64,000 nt of DNA, taken from Myxococcus xanthus (lineage in GTDB: Bacteria > Myxococcota > Myxococcia > Myxococcales > Myxococcaceae). The stretch covers positions 62,001 through 126,000 of the forward strand of contig NZ_CP017174.1 in assembly GCF_006402735.1 (NCBI RefSeq), written 5' to 3'. Both the position numbers and the translations under genes were made by a program. Shown here piece by piece: positions 38,381 through 46,528 of the stretch (the first letter of the stretch is position 1; each line of letters opens with the position of its first letter). Below the pieces are notes generated by a model that ran no database searches, had not been told where the DNA came from, and worked only from the letters and a program-made list of their open reading frames with translations.

Positions 38381-39127
38381 TCAAGGCGCTGACGGGCTGC
38401 GCAACAGATAGAACACGTAGCCGTAGGTGTGTTCGTACTGGCGATAGAGGCGGGTCTCCTGCTCGGCGGCCGAGAGCGCGGCTTCCAATGACGCGTCACC
38501 GTGGGCGCGCAGGTGTGCGACGCGCTGGAGCAGGGGCGTGTAGTAGGTGTCCCACCACGCGGAGGCGGGGAGGGTGAAGGTGTCGAGCACCTCGTAGCCC
38601 GCGGCTTCCGCGGCGGCGCGGTTCTCCAAAACCGTACCCATGGTGGGGTAGGCCTCACCCCAGAAGCGCGCGATTTCGTCAGGGCGCTCATCGGTCAGCC
38701 AGGTGCATTCGGTGATGGCGGCCACGCCTCCGGGCGCGAGCAGCGGACGCCAGCGCCGCAGGCCCGGACCGAAGCCCAGGTGGTAGATGGCGCCTTCGGA
38801 CCAGAGGAGGTCAAAGGAAGCCTCGGGCAGCGACAGTGCACCCATGTCCTGCCGCTGTATTTCGACGAGCGCGTCCAGGCCCCGCTCGAGTGCCCGTGCC
38901 TGGAGTTGGTCGAGGAAGGGCCCGTGCAGGTCCACTGCGATGACCCGGGTGCGAAGCGCCTCGGCGAGCACCAGCGTCTGCGCGCCCGCGCCACAGCCGA
39001 GGTCCACCACGCGCGGGTGCGGTGGCAGTGGAGGCAGCCGTCGCAGGGCCTCCCGTGTGCAGTCGTCGCTGCCGGGGCCGTGACGGGGCAGGTCGTCATA
39101 GACGGTGAAGAAGGCGTCTTCGCTCAT
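38381..39127 (-). CDS. Class I SAM-dependent methyltransferase, third gene of the DUF262/HipA operon
   Basis: 248 residues. Motif I VVDLGCGAGAQTLVLAEAL at 40-58, motif II VIAVDLHGPF, motif III RQDMGALSL, motif IV-like LLWSEGAIYHLG, and a C-terminal aromatic-rich region (WWDTYYTPLL). It is a small-molecule or protein methyltransferase; no target-recognition domain of DNA methylases is visible. ATG 39127 is 13 bases after the HipA stop, same strand, so it is probably in the operon. Upstream in-frame residues to 39202 overlap hipA and are rejected. Confidence 0.8.
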   Translation of the reverse strand: MSEDAFFTVYDDLPRHGPGSDDCTREALRRLPPLPPHPRVVDLGCGAGAQTLVLAEALRTRVIAVDLHGPFLDQLQARALERGLDALVEIQRQDMGALSLPEASFDLLWSEGAIYHLGFGPGLRRWRPLLAPGGVAAITECTWLTDERPDEIARFWGEAYPTMGTVLENRAAAEAAGYEVLDTFTLPASAWWDTYYTPLLQRVAHLRAHGDASLEAALSAAEQETRLYRQYEHTYGYVFYLLRSPSAP

Positions 39128-39140
39128 GGAGGGCTCCGGT

Positions 39141-40370
39141 TCATTGCCCCTGGAGCAGGGGCACGCGCTTCCAGTGGGCTTCGATGCGGCGGCGGCTCTC
39201 ATCCGGCAGGGGCAGCTGCGCGTGAAGCGAGGACCAGGTGTCGAGCGACGCTTCCACCGCGGACTTCACCACCGGCAACACGTCACTTGTGGGCAGCGCC
39301 AGCTTGCGCGCCAGCCGTTCGAAGCTGCCCAGGGAGATGTCATCGAAGCGCTTCGACTTCGCGAAGTTGAGCGCGAGCGTGTCCGCCGGCATGTACTGGA
39401 GCGTGGACACCAAATCGTACGCGGGTGACAGCGTGGCCCGGGTGCCGTCCGGGTAGAGCAGCGACCAGTTCTTGTGGTGCGCGTCCCCGTTGCCAATGAC
39501 GGCGATGAACACCAGCCGCCGCAGGAACTCGTGCAGCGCGTCCAGTCCGGCGACCTTGTAGATGACGTTGGCGACCGTCTCGTAGTTGTACTTCTTGTAC
39601 TTCTCATCCGCGTACAGCCCCAGCACCTGCGTCAGGTCCTCCATGTGGACCCGGCGGCCGGGCTCGGGGCGGTCGAAGCGGCGCACGGCGTAGGCCACGT
39701 CCTCGCGCAGGGTGATGCCTTCGGGCAGGCCCTGGATGTCGGCCACGTCCAGCAGCGACACCTCGGGCACGGTGATGCCGGCGGCGCGGGCCCACGTCAT
39801 CATGGAGAACTCGTTCTCCGGGACGCGGTCGTAGCGGTTGTCCGGCAGCTTCACAATCCAGTTGCCGCCGCGTCCGCCCGCCGGGAGCGTCATCGCCTTG
39901 TCCCGGCGCAGCATGGAGAACTTGAGCTGCACGCCGGCCAGCGAGAAGCGCAGCGGCTCCTGCTCCTGCGGCGCGTTGGGCGCCTGGGGCTCCTCCAGCG
40001 GCTCCAGGCCACTGAGCGACAGCACGCTGGCGGGCCGCACGACGATGGCGCCGGGCAGGTCCTCACCCAGCCGCGCGATGAGGAAGAACTCGCGCTGGCG
40101 GGCCACCTGCTCGCGTTCGGCGATGAGCTCTCGCAGCGTGCCTTCCGGGAGCAGGTTGGAGAAGAACGAAGGCAGGCGCAGGCGACTGACGTGCCGGCGC
40201 GTGAGGTCGTCCTCGAAAATCTGTCCCAGCACCGGGCGCGGGTAGCGCTGGCGGTACTCCTCCGCGATGACGAACTCGATGCGTTCGTCCTCCAGCAGCG
40301 TCAGCGTGCCGACGTGCACGTCGCCCAGGTGGACGTCGAGGATTCCGGCCGTGGTGCGGGTGGGCTCCAA
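39141..40370 (-). CDS. HipA-like Ser/Thr kinase toxin
   Basis: 409 residues. N1 domain (VGTLTLLEDERIEFVIAEEY, FFSNLLPEGTLREL) is followed by the HipA catalytic fold. Ser143 in RFSLAGVQLKFS aligns with the autophosphorylated Ser150 of E. coli HipA; Asp296 (GNGDAHHKNW) and Asp319 (PAYDLVS) are 23 residues apart as in E. coli Asp309/Asp332. All catalytic parts are kept. The start is TTG at 40370, one base after the DUF262 stop, with GGAGGAGGA behind it; no in-frame ATG exists before residue 153. There is no HipB-type helix-turn-helix gene next to it. Full-length HipA phosphorylates glutamyl-tRNA synthetase or tRNA-synthetase-like targets in E. coli; the target here is unknown. Confidence 0.85.
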   Translation of the reverse strand: MEPTRTTAGILDVHLGDVHVGTLTLLEDERIEFVIAEEYRQRYPRPVLGQIFEDDLTRRHVSRLRLPSFFSNLLPEGTLRELIAEREQVARQREFFLIARLGEDLPGAIVVRPASVLSLSGLEPLEEPQAPNAPQEQEPLRFSLAGVQLKFSMLRRDKAMTLPAGGRGGNWIVKLPDNRYDRVPENEFSMMTWARAAGITVPEVSLLDVADIQGLPEGITLREDVAYAVRRFDRPEPGRRVHMEDLTQVLGLYADEKYKKYNYETVANVIYKVAGLDALHEFLRRLVFIAVIGNGDAHHKNWSLLYPDGTRATLSPAYDLVSTLQYMPADTLALNFAKSKRFDDISLGSFERLARKLALPTSDVLPVVKSAVEASLDTWSSLHAQLPLPDESRRRIEAHWKRVPLLQGQ

Positions 40371-40371
40371 G

Positions 40372-42045
40372 TCAGTCCTCCTCCTCGACGACCAGCGATT
40401 GGAGGGACGGACGGTCCGACTCCTCGTAGCGGGTGCGGGCCCGCAGGAACTCGATGATGTGTCTATCGATGAGCTCCATGCGCTGCATGAGGAATTCGAG
40501 CGTGCCGCCCTCGCGCAGCGTGTCGCGCATGGCGGGGGTGATGGCCTGGCTCTGGAGGACCTCGGGCGCCGGCGCGGGCTCGTCGCGCAGCACGTCCAGC
40601 AGGGGCTGGCCGGGCAGGGGCGGGTGCATCAGGTAGTTGGCGGGGGTGTAGAGGAAGGAGCGGTACAGCGCGGGGTCCAGCTTCAGCTCGGCGTCGGGCT
40701 CCTGCACGGTGAGGGACTTGAGCACGGGGCTGAGGCTGGCGGGGTCGGTGTCGCTGAAGAGCTGGGATGGCTCCAACAGGGCTCCGGTGCGCAGGTGCCG
40801 CGGCTGGAGCGAGTACAAGGCATTGAGGGCCATGCCGCGCGAGCGCAGCGCGAGGCCAAACGTCGCGGGCTGCGCGTGCTGGGCCAGCCATTCGTCGGAC
40901 AGGGGCCGCACCTGCGCCAGCAGGGACTGGACGGACTGCTCCTCGTCGGGGCCGATGGCGGCCAGCAGCTCCTGCGGCGACAGGGCCCGGCTGTCGAGGA
41001 AGCTGTCCACCAGGCTGCCGCGCCAGAACCCCCGCGCGAGCAAATCCCGGGTGCGCGGCGACGGCTCCGGGTGCAGGTGGAAGAAGCGCGCGAGCAGCAC
41101 GAAGTAGAGCGGGTTCGTCAGCAGGCGCCCGTGAGGGATTCCCGCGTCGCGCTTGAGGAAGATGATGACGCTGCGCAGGGCCGCTTCCGTCTGGAGCAGC
41201 GTCTGCGTGAGGTCGTCCTCCTCGCGGAGCTGCTTCTGGAAGTCCTGGGTGAAGTCCAGGCCGCGTACCGCGAGCACGGCCTTGAGCAGCAGGGATTCAT
41301 CGATGCGGCCGAAGCCCAGCTCCAGCAGGCTGGTGGCCAGCGCCTTCAGATTGGGCAGCCGCGAGCCCGCGGTGCCGCCGTAGAGCGCGTTGAAGACCTC
41401 GTCGTCGGTGAGCGGCTTTCCGGAGGTGTTGAGCCGCTTGAAGATGATGCGCAGCGTCTTCTCCTCCGCGGCTTCGACGACGTACGCGGGCATCTGGTAC
41501 TCGCGCGCCGCCTTGCCCAGACGGATGGCCGCGCGCACGTGCTCCGGGTTCTTCTCGCGCCCCGGGTAGCGGTCCAGCCAGCCCAGCAGCTGCTCGCTGT
41601 CGAGCACCCGGTTGAGCGGCAGCCAATGCGGAGGCGTCGGCTCGCCGTGCGCGGGCTGGACGATTTCCTGCGTGTCCAGGTCGAAGAAGAGCGTGAAGCC
41701 GTCCCGCGCGGCGGGCTCCTGCTCCGGGTGGAGGAGCACCGCGGCCAGCGCGGTGATGCGCTGCTGCCCATCCACCACCCACAGCGCCTGGCTGTGGGAG
41801 GGCGCGTCGATGCGCACCGGGCCGAAGCTCACGCTGGCGGCGGGGGCCTCGCGCTTCCAGAAGAGCAGCGTGCCGATGGGATAGCCGCGGTACACGCTGT
41901 CGAGCAAATCCCTCACATCGCCGGCCTCCCAGCGCAGGGGCCGCTGGAAGTGGGGGAGACGCACCTCGCCGCGCCGGACGCGGTCCAGCAGGTCCTCGAT
42001 GCTGAATGCCGTCGCCTGGGGCCGCCGCGTCAGGGTGGATTGCAT
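40372..42045 (-). CDS. DUF262-domain protein (GmrSD N-terminal-like), first gene of HipA operon
   Basis: 557 residues. DUF262 signatures are RRGEVRLPHFQRPLRWEAGD (25-44), YPIGTLLFWK (55-64) and VVDGQQRITALAAVL (90-104; the DGQQR of the ParB/sulfiredoxin-like fold). A DUF1524 HNH nuclease motif is not visible in the C-terminal half, unlike GmrSD or SspE. DUF262 proteins are commonly NTP-dependent nuclease or sensor modules of phage defence. ATG 42045 is preceded by AAGGT. The stop is one base before the hipA start, so translation is coupled. Residue composition and codon use are like the host. Confidence 0.8.
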   Translation of the reverse strand: MQSTLTRRPQATAFSIEDLLDRVRRGEVRLPHFQRPLRWEAGDVRDLLDSVYRGYPIGTLLFWKREAPAASVSFGPVRIDAPSHSQALWVVDGQQRITALAAVLLHPEQEPAARDGFTLFFDLDTQEIVQPAHGEPTPPHWLPLNRVLDSEQLLGWLDRYPGREKNPEHVRAAIRLGKAAREYQMPAYVVEAAEEKTLRIIFKRLNTSGKPLTDDEVFNALYGGTAGSRLPNLKALATSLLELGFGRIDESLLLKAVLAVRGLDFTQDFQKQLREEDDLTQTLLQTEAALRSVIIFLKRDAGIPHGRLLTNPLYFVLLARFFHLHPEPSPRTRDLLARGFWRGSLVDSFLDSRALSPQELLAAIGPDEEQSVQSLLAQVRPLSDEWLAQHAQPATFGLALRSRGMALNALYSLQPRHLRTGALLEPSQLFSDTDPASLSPVLKSLTVQEPDAELKLDPALYRSFLYTPANYLMHPPLPGQPLLDVLRDEPAPAPEVLQSQAITPAMRDTLREGGTLEFLMQRMELIDRHIIEFLRARTRYEESDRPSLQSLVVEEED

Positions 42046-42496
42046 GCGCTTACCTTTGTCCGGCCTGTAACACGCCCCGCACGGGATGCCCGCCTTCCGG
42101 TGGCTGTCCTGGGGAATCGCCTGGCTTGGACAGTGACAGTGGAATCGTCTGTGTTCACCGGGTGTGAATGTTCGATTATGGGCTCGGAGGGGGAGCGTGC
42201 TTGACGGGCGCTCGCCTGCCCTTCAACATGCCGTCCACGTTTCCTCTTCGGAGTGAGACGCGGCGGCGGTGATTGCCTCCCCCAAAAGCGACACCGTCGT
42301 GGAAGTCCCAGTTGAGCCCCGCGCGCCGCGTTCCCCCTCTCGGCGCGCGGTGGCCCCTGGGATTCTCGCTCCGCCCCTCGGTTCCATGCCTGCATGACGC
42401 ACGGGCGTTGTCCGCTTCCGGGCGGTGGTGACGCTCACCGTCGCTTGCGAGGCCCAGGGGCTCGACGGAGAGTGGGCGCCTCCCCTTGGAGGCCCC
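42046..42496. other. 450-base intergenic region between DUF262 and M28 peptidase genes
   Basis: Divergent control region. No gene I can support. It contains a 10-bp perfect inverted repeat (CCGCGCGCCG 42319-42328 and CGGCGCGCGG 42341-42350) and a somewhat A/T-richer stretch around 42100-42180 that may carry promoters for the DUF262 operon. Confidence 0.3.
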
Positions 42497-43978
42497 TTGC
42501 CCGTCGCCACCTTCATCCTGCCCGCTTCCCTCGCGCTCCAGTTGCTGTCGGGAGCCGCACCCGCCGCGAAGCCGGCGCCCAAGGCTGTCCCCGCGAAGCG
42601 CGCCGCGCCCGTGTACGCGCAGGCGACCGCCGAGAAGCTCATTGGGCCCGCGCTCACGGATGGCCATGCCTATGCGCGCCTCGCCGAGCTGACGGACGGC
42701 ATTGGCCCGCGCCTGTCGGGGTCGCCGGGCGCCGAGGCCGCCGTGCAGTGGGCGCTGCGTTCCTTCAAGGCCGACGGGGTGAAGGCGTGGTTGGAGCCGG
42801 TGAAGGTGCCGCACTGGGTGCGAGGCGAGGCGTCCGGCGAGGTGCTGGCCTCCGAGCGCACGCGGGGGCACCCCCTGGCGCTGCTGGCCCTGGGCGGCAG
42901 CCCGCCCACCGCGCCCGAGGGACTCACCGCCGAGGTGGTGGAGGTGACGTCGCTGGAGCAGTTGGAGTCGCTGGGCGCGGCGGTGAAGGGGAAGTTCGTC
43001 TTCTTCAACCACACCATGACGGTGGCCGCGGACTACGGGCGCTTCGCGGGGCTGCGCTCACGAGGCCCCGCCGTCGCCGCGAAGCACGGGGCGGTGGGCG
43101 CGCTGGTTCGCTCGCTGGCCACGGCGTCGCTGCGCACGCCGCACACGGGCGCGACGAACTTCCCCAGTGAGGGGCCGCGAATCCCTGCGGCGTCGGTGGC
43201 CACGGAGGACGCGGACCTGCTCCACCGGCTGCTGGCGGGTGGCCCGGTGCGCGTGAAGCTGATGCTGGGCAGCTCCGAGCTGCCGGACGCGGATTCCTCC
43301 AACGTCGTGGCGGAGATTCGCGGCCGGGAGAAGCCGCAGGAAATCGTGCTCATCGGCGCGCACCTGGATTCGTGGGACGTGGGCACGGGCGCGCATGACG
43401 ACGGCGCGGGCGTGGTGATGGTGATGGAGGCCGCGCGCCTCATCGCGAAGCTGCCGCAGGCGCCCCGGCGCACGGTGCGGGTGGTGCTCTTCATGAACGA
43501 GGAGAACGGCCTGCGCGGTGGGCGGGCCTATGCGGAAGCGCACGCCGCGGAGCTGCCTCGGCACGTGGGCGCGTTGGAGATGGACGCGGGCGGCGGGCGG
43601 CCCGTGAGCGTCAGCGTGCGCGCGGGCGAGGGCGGGCAGGACCTGCTGCGCCCGTGGCTGCCGCCGCTGACGGCGCTGGGCGTGACGCAGTTCTCCGCGC
43701 GCGAGGCGGGTGGGGCGGACATCAGCCCGCTGATGCCCGCGCGCGTGCCCTTCTTCGGCGTGGAGGTGGACAGCAGCCGCTACTTCGACGTGCACCACAC
43801 GGAGGCGGACACGCTGGACAAGGTGGATCCGCAGGACCTGGCGCGCAGCACCGCCGCCGTGGCGTGGATGACGTACGCGCTGGCGGAGATGCCCGGCACG
43901 CTCACGCGTCCCGAGGCGCCGGCACCGCGTGGGCCTGTGCCGGCGCCCGCGCAGCAGTCGAAGACCTCGGGGAACTGA
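42497..43978 (+). CDS. Secreted M28-family zinc metallopeptidase
   Basis: 493 residues from this start. Signal-like hydrophobic N-terminus (LPASLALQLLSGAAPA), then a protease-associated-like insert and an M28 catalytic domain with metal ligands His289 (GAHLDSWD), Asp301 (AHDDGAG), Glu335/Glu336 (NEENG) and His433/434 (DVHHTEAD). TTG 42497 is my start because GGAGG lies 5 bases upstream; a GTG at 42425 is also open. Aminopeptidase or glutamate-carboxypeptidase-like activity in the periplasm or outside is likely. A copy of its last 26 bases plus flank reappears after the AbiE module. Confidence 0.8.
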   Translation: MPVATFILPASLALQLLSGAAPAAKPAPKAVPAKRAAPVYAQATAEKLIGPALTDGHAYARLAELTDGIGPRLSGSPGAEAAVQWALRSFKADGVKAWLEPVKVPHWVRGEASGEVLASERTRGHPLALLALGGSPPTAPEGLTAEVVEVTSLEQLESLGAAVKGKFVFFNHTMTVAADYGRFAGLRSRGPAVAAKHGAVGALVRSLATASLRTPHTGATNFPSEGPRIPAASVATEDADLLHRLLAGGPVRVKLMLGSSELPDADSSNVVAEIRGREKPQEIVLIGAHLDSWDVGTGAHDDGAGVVMVMEAARLIAKLPQAPRRTVRVVLFMNEENGLRGGRAYAEAHAAELPRHVGALEMDAGGGRPVSVSVRAGEGGQDLLRPWLPPLTALGVTQFSAREAGGADISPLMPARVPFFGVEVDSSRYFDVHHTEADTLDKVDPQDLARSTAAVAWMTYALAEMPGTLTRPEAPAPRGPVPAPAQQSKTSGN

Positions 43979-44024
43979 GGGGGCAGCTTGGGGGGAGGCC
44001 AGCCGGGACGCCCTTGGAGCGCAT
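43955..44024. repeat. Left imperfect direct repeat flanking the AbiE-like module
   Basis: 43955-43980 (CAGTCGAAGACCTCGGGGAA and on past the peptidase TGA) matches 46015-46040 at 24 of 26 bases; further partial similarity reaches CCCTTGGAGC at 44011-44020, matched at 46073-46082. Copies are about 2,060 bases apart with the toxin-antitoxin pair between. Confidence 0.65.
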
Positions 44025-44030
44025 TGTTCG

Positions 44031-44110
44031 TTAATTTTGTCGATATTGGCCGTTTTCGGCCAATATGCGCACGTATCTTGCGCATATCTGCGTATTATCG
44101 ACAGAGTTAA
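44031..44110. promoter_or_regulatory. Nested inverted repeats upstream of the AbiEi-like gene
   Basis: A/T-rich 80-base block with three inverted repeats: outer arms 44031-44045 and 44096-44110 (13 of 15 matching), a perfect 10-bp pair ATATTGGCCG (44043-44052) and CGGCCAATAT (44057-44066), and ATATGCGC (44063-44070) with GCGCATAT (44080-44087). AbiEi antitoxins autoregulate by binding inverted repeats at their own promoter, so this is probably the operator and promoter. Binding is inferred. Confidence 0.6.
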
Positions 44111-45234
44111 TGGACTCGACTGCGGAGTTTCGAGAAGCATTCTGGAAGCAGGACCTCCGATTGCCTCGGGGGGTGGAACTCCTGCGCCAAGACGTCTTCC
44201 TGTTGCCGCGCAGAGGACCTGGTGGGCAGGCGGTCTATGAACTCGCCGAGGTGGTTCTCCCCCAGGTACGAGTGCCGGTCCTGATGGCCTACCGCGCGCC
44301 GTTGCTCCCGGCGGACGTTCACTCACTTCGGGAACGCCTGCGCGCGGCGAGCGTGGCGCTGGACCGGCGGGATGGGACCGCCGAGCGCCTGCCCGTTGTC
44401 CGCATCCCGATGATTGCGACGGATTCCGCGTCATCTGGAGTCATCGCGGCCTGCGAGCATGAAGACGTCGCATTGGTCGATCAGCGAGGAACATTCTTCC
44501 TGCGCTCAGGCAGCACCTTCATTCGTGTACAGGGGCGCGAACCGTCGCAGCGGCGTCCCCGTGAGCCGGTGTTCCACGGGAAGGGGTGCCGCATTGTCCG
44601 GACCCTGTTGCAGTCGCCGGGAGAAGCGCAGACGGTCCGCGCGTTGTCGGAGCGGACGCAGACCAGTTACTCCTATGCGTACGGCGTCGTCCGCCACCTC
44701 GTGCTCGATGGGTATGTCGAGCCGGTCGGCAAGCGGAGTGGGTTTCGGCTGAGGGCTCCCGTGCGCCTGCTGAGGGCGTGGATGGCAAGTGGCGAGAAGA
44801 CCTCCGTGACACTGGACGGTTTCAACGCGCCTTCCACCACGCCGGAGTTGTTGGGGAAGGGCCTTGAGCGATTGAAGGCCCAAGGCATTCGGGGCATCTA
44901 CACGCTGGCGAGCGCCTTGCTACCTGAAGAGCGCTTCGTGTCGGGACTGCCTCACGGGCTCTATCTCACGGGCTCTATCGACGCGGCTGTCGAAGCCTTC
45001 GGGCTGCGCCGGCTGATGCCTCATAACTTCTGGGTGCTGCGGGCAGAGCCCTCGGCTGAGACGGATGCCGGGGGGGTCTTCTTTTCGCCACGAACGCTTC
45101 CTCATGGCCCGGGTGTGGCGTTGCCTCAGTTGACCGTGGACTTCCATCAAAGTGGGGGGCGCGGCAAGGAGCAGGCGGATGAGCTGGTGCGGCAATTCGC
45201 ACGGGCGCTGCCCATTCCAGAGGATGCGCCATGA
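44110..45234 (+). CDS. AbiEi-like winged-helix protein, probable type IV antitoxin
   Basis: 374 residues. A winged helix is visible at about 157-215 (KGCRIVRTLLQSPGEAQTVR, SERTQTSYSYAYGVVRHLVL, DGYVEPVGKRSGFRL), with an N-terminal alpha/beta part and a C-terminal domain typical for AbiEi-type regulators. The TGA overlaps the ATG of a nucleotidyltransferase gene (ATGA), the usual AbiEi-AbiEii arrangement. ATG 44110 is chosen; the ATG at 44065 would lie inside the inverted repeats. The family call rests on context as much as on sequence. It represses its own operon and neutralises the toxin, if the family role holds. Confidence 0.65.
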   Translation: MDSTAEFREAFWKQDLRLPRGVELLRQDVFLLPRRGPGGQAVYELAEVVLPQVRVPVLMAYRAPLLPADVHSLRERLRAASVALDRRDGTAERLPVVRIPMIATDSASSGVIAACEHEDVALVDQRGTFFLRSGSTFIRVQGREPSQRRPREPVFHGKGCRIVRTLLQSPGEAQTVRALSERTQTSYSYAYGVVRHLVLDGYVEPVGKRSGFRLRAPVRLLRAWMASGEKTSVTLDGFNAPSTTPELLGKGLERLKAQGIRGIYTLASALLPEERFVSGLPHGLYLTGSIDAAVEAFGLRRLMPHNFWVLRAEPSAETDAGGVFFSPRTLPHGPGVALPQLTVDFHQSGGRGKEQADELVRQFARALPIPEDAP

Positions 45235-46001
45235 CCGAGCAGGAGCAGTTCGAAGAGATTCTGCGAGAACTGGGCGAACTCCTGCTGCAACTGGGAGATC
45301 TCTCCTGGAACGTCGTGCTCATCGGTGGGCAGGTGCTCGCGTTGGAGTCGCTCCGCAAGGGTGGGTCGGGGGTCATCGCCGTCACGACCGACACAGGAGC
45401 CGTGATTGAGCGCGGCTATTCCCACGAGCCTGATCTGCTCTTCGACATGGATGGCACCGAGTTCGGGGCGGAGCGTCTACCTGAGGTCCTCAAGCTCCGG
45501 GGGTACGAGCGAACGCGCAGTTTTCGTTGGTCGAAAACCCTTCCGGGAGGGGTGATGCACCTCGACCTGTTCGCACCTGCTGGAGTCGATTTGGAACAAC
45601 TCCCCACGAACATGACGCCGCTGCCTGATGCGCGGTTGGCGCTGCGTGGAAGTCAGCCCGTGTTTCTCCCAATGGGAGAGACCTCGCTGCGAATCCGGCT
45701 GCCGGACGCAGTTGGATTCCTCTCGATGAAGGTTCGCGCCAAGTTGGAGCAGCGGCCAACGGAGACCAAGGACTGCTTCGACATCTTTGCCTACGTCAAG
45801 CTCGTGGGGCTGGATGACGTGCGCGCATCACTGAAGCAGGCCGGCGAGGAAGGGCAGGCGCTCCGTGCCAAACTGCAGCGCTTGTTCTGGAGCACGGATG
45901 CCGCAGGTGTGCTGGATATCATTGCCTATGCAGAAGGACTCGAAGAGGTCGACCGGGCTTTGCTCGCTCAGGCGGCCGTCGACTTGTTCGCGGATCTCTA
46001 A
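45231..46001 (+). CDS. AbiEii-like nucleotidyltransferase, probable type IV toxin
   Basis: 256 residues. Nucleotidyltransferase signs: NVVLIGGQVLALES (GG at 32-33), HEPDLLFD with Glu66-x-Asp68 in place of the usual DxD, and the third acidic residue in HLDLF (Asp112). A helical C-terminal half ends in TETKDCFDIFAYVKL and an extended helical tail. AbiEii toxins transfer nucleotides to tRNA or another target. GC content and codon use near the start of the pair are lower than for neighbours, which fits transfer. ATG overlaps the antitoxin stop. Confidence 0.65.
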   Translation: MTEQEQFEEILRELGELLLQLGDLSWNVVLIGGQVLALESLRKGGSGVIAVTTDTGAVIERGYSHEPDLLFDMDGTEFGAERLPEVLKLRGYERTRSFRWSKTLPGGVMHLDLFAPAGVDLEQLPTNMTPLPDARLALRGSQPVFLPMGETSLRIRLPDAVGFLSMKVRAKLEQRPTETKDCFDIFAYVKLVGLDDVRASLKQAGEEGQALRAKLQRLFWSTDAAGVLDIIAYAEGLEEVDRALLAQAAVDLFADL

Positions 46002-46014
46002 GCTCACTTCCGGT

Positions 46015-46084
46015 CAGTCGACGACCTCGGGAAACTGAGGGCGACTTGGGGGCCCTTGGATTTCCGAGGCACCCCTTGGAGCAT
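46015..46084. repeat. Right imperfect direct repeat flanking the AbiE-like module
   Basis: 46015-46040 repeats the last codons and stop of the M28 peptidase gene (24 of 26 bases) and CCCTTGGAGC recurs at 46073-46082. The region carries no gene. See the left copy at 43955. Confidence 0.65.
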
Positions 46085-46189
46085 GGCGTCGTCGGCGTCA
46101 CGCGGGTGGTTGCTCAGCCTACGGGCCTCGTCTGCGTTGGCGTATGTCTTGCTTGGCTCGGACAGTCACTGGTTCGTGGGAGGACATTC

Positions 46190-46516
46190 ATGATGAAGCA
46201 AGGCAAGCGTGTTCCGGGGCTGAAGTGGATCATCGCCGCGTTCATCCTGGCGGGCTGTCGTGGCGCCGAAGGCGAGGTGCCCCCGTCGAATGAATCCAGG
46301 CTGTCGTTGAAGGAGGGCCAGGTGCTCGGCCCTGCATGCACTGGAGAGCAGAAGCAATGCCCAGAGGGGCTCTCCTGCGCCTCGTTCAACCTGGGCGCTG
46401 GCCCCGAAGTCCGCTGCGTCCAGTCCCCGGAAATCTGTGACTTGTTCAAGTGCAGCAGCGGCGAGTGCGTGGTGCTGGAGAGCCACCCGATCCAGGTTCG
46501 TTGCAGCGGCTCCTGA
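46190..46516 (+). CDS. Small Cys-rich lipoprotein
   Basis: 108 residues. Signal with lipobox WIIAAFILAGC, then a mature part with nine Cys in close spacing (GPACTGEQKQCPEGLSCASF, CVQSPEICDLFKCSSGECVV), so disulfides are expected. ATG 46190 has GGGAGGA six bases upstream; the frame upstream of it is not used. A family name cannot be given. It lies 188 bases after the AbiE module. Confidence 0.72.
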   Translation: MMKQGKRVPGLKWIIAAFILAGCRGAEGEVPPSNESRLSLKEGQVLGPACTGEQKQCPEGLSCASFNLGAGPEVRCVQSPEICDLFKCSSGECVVLESHPIQVRCSGS

Positions 46517-46528
46517 GCCGCGCGGCCG

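Noticed and set aside
40267-42204. Plus-strand open frame of 645 codons
   Set aside because: Antisense of the DUF262 and hipA genes with low-complexity Arg/Gln/Val content and no recognised motif.
44065-44109. Earlier ATG for the AbiEi-like gene
   Set aside because: It falls within the inverted repeats and adds 15 residues with no counterpart; ATG 44110 is used.
46046-46189. N-terminal extension of the small lipoprotein
   Set aside because: The extra 48 residues precede a complete signal peptide and lack an SD; GGGAGGA is placed for ATG 46190.
46504-46519. GCGGCTC-CT-GAGCCGC at the end of the lipoprotein gene as a terminator
   Set aside because: The two-base loop is too tight and the repeat lies mostly inside the coding sequence.
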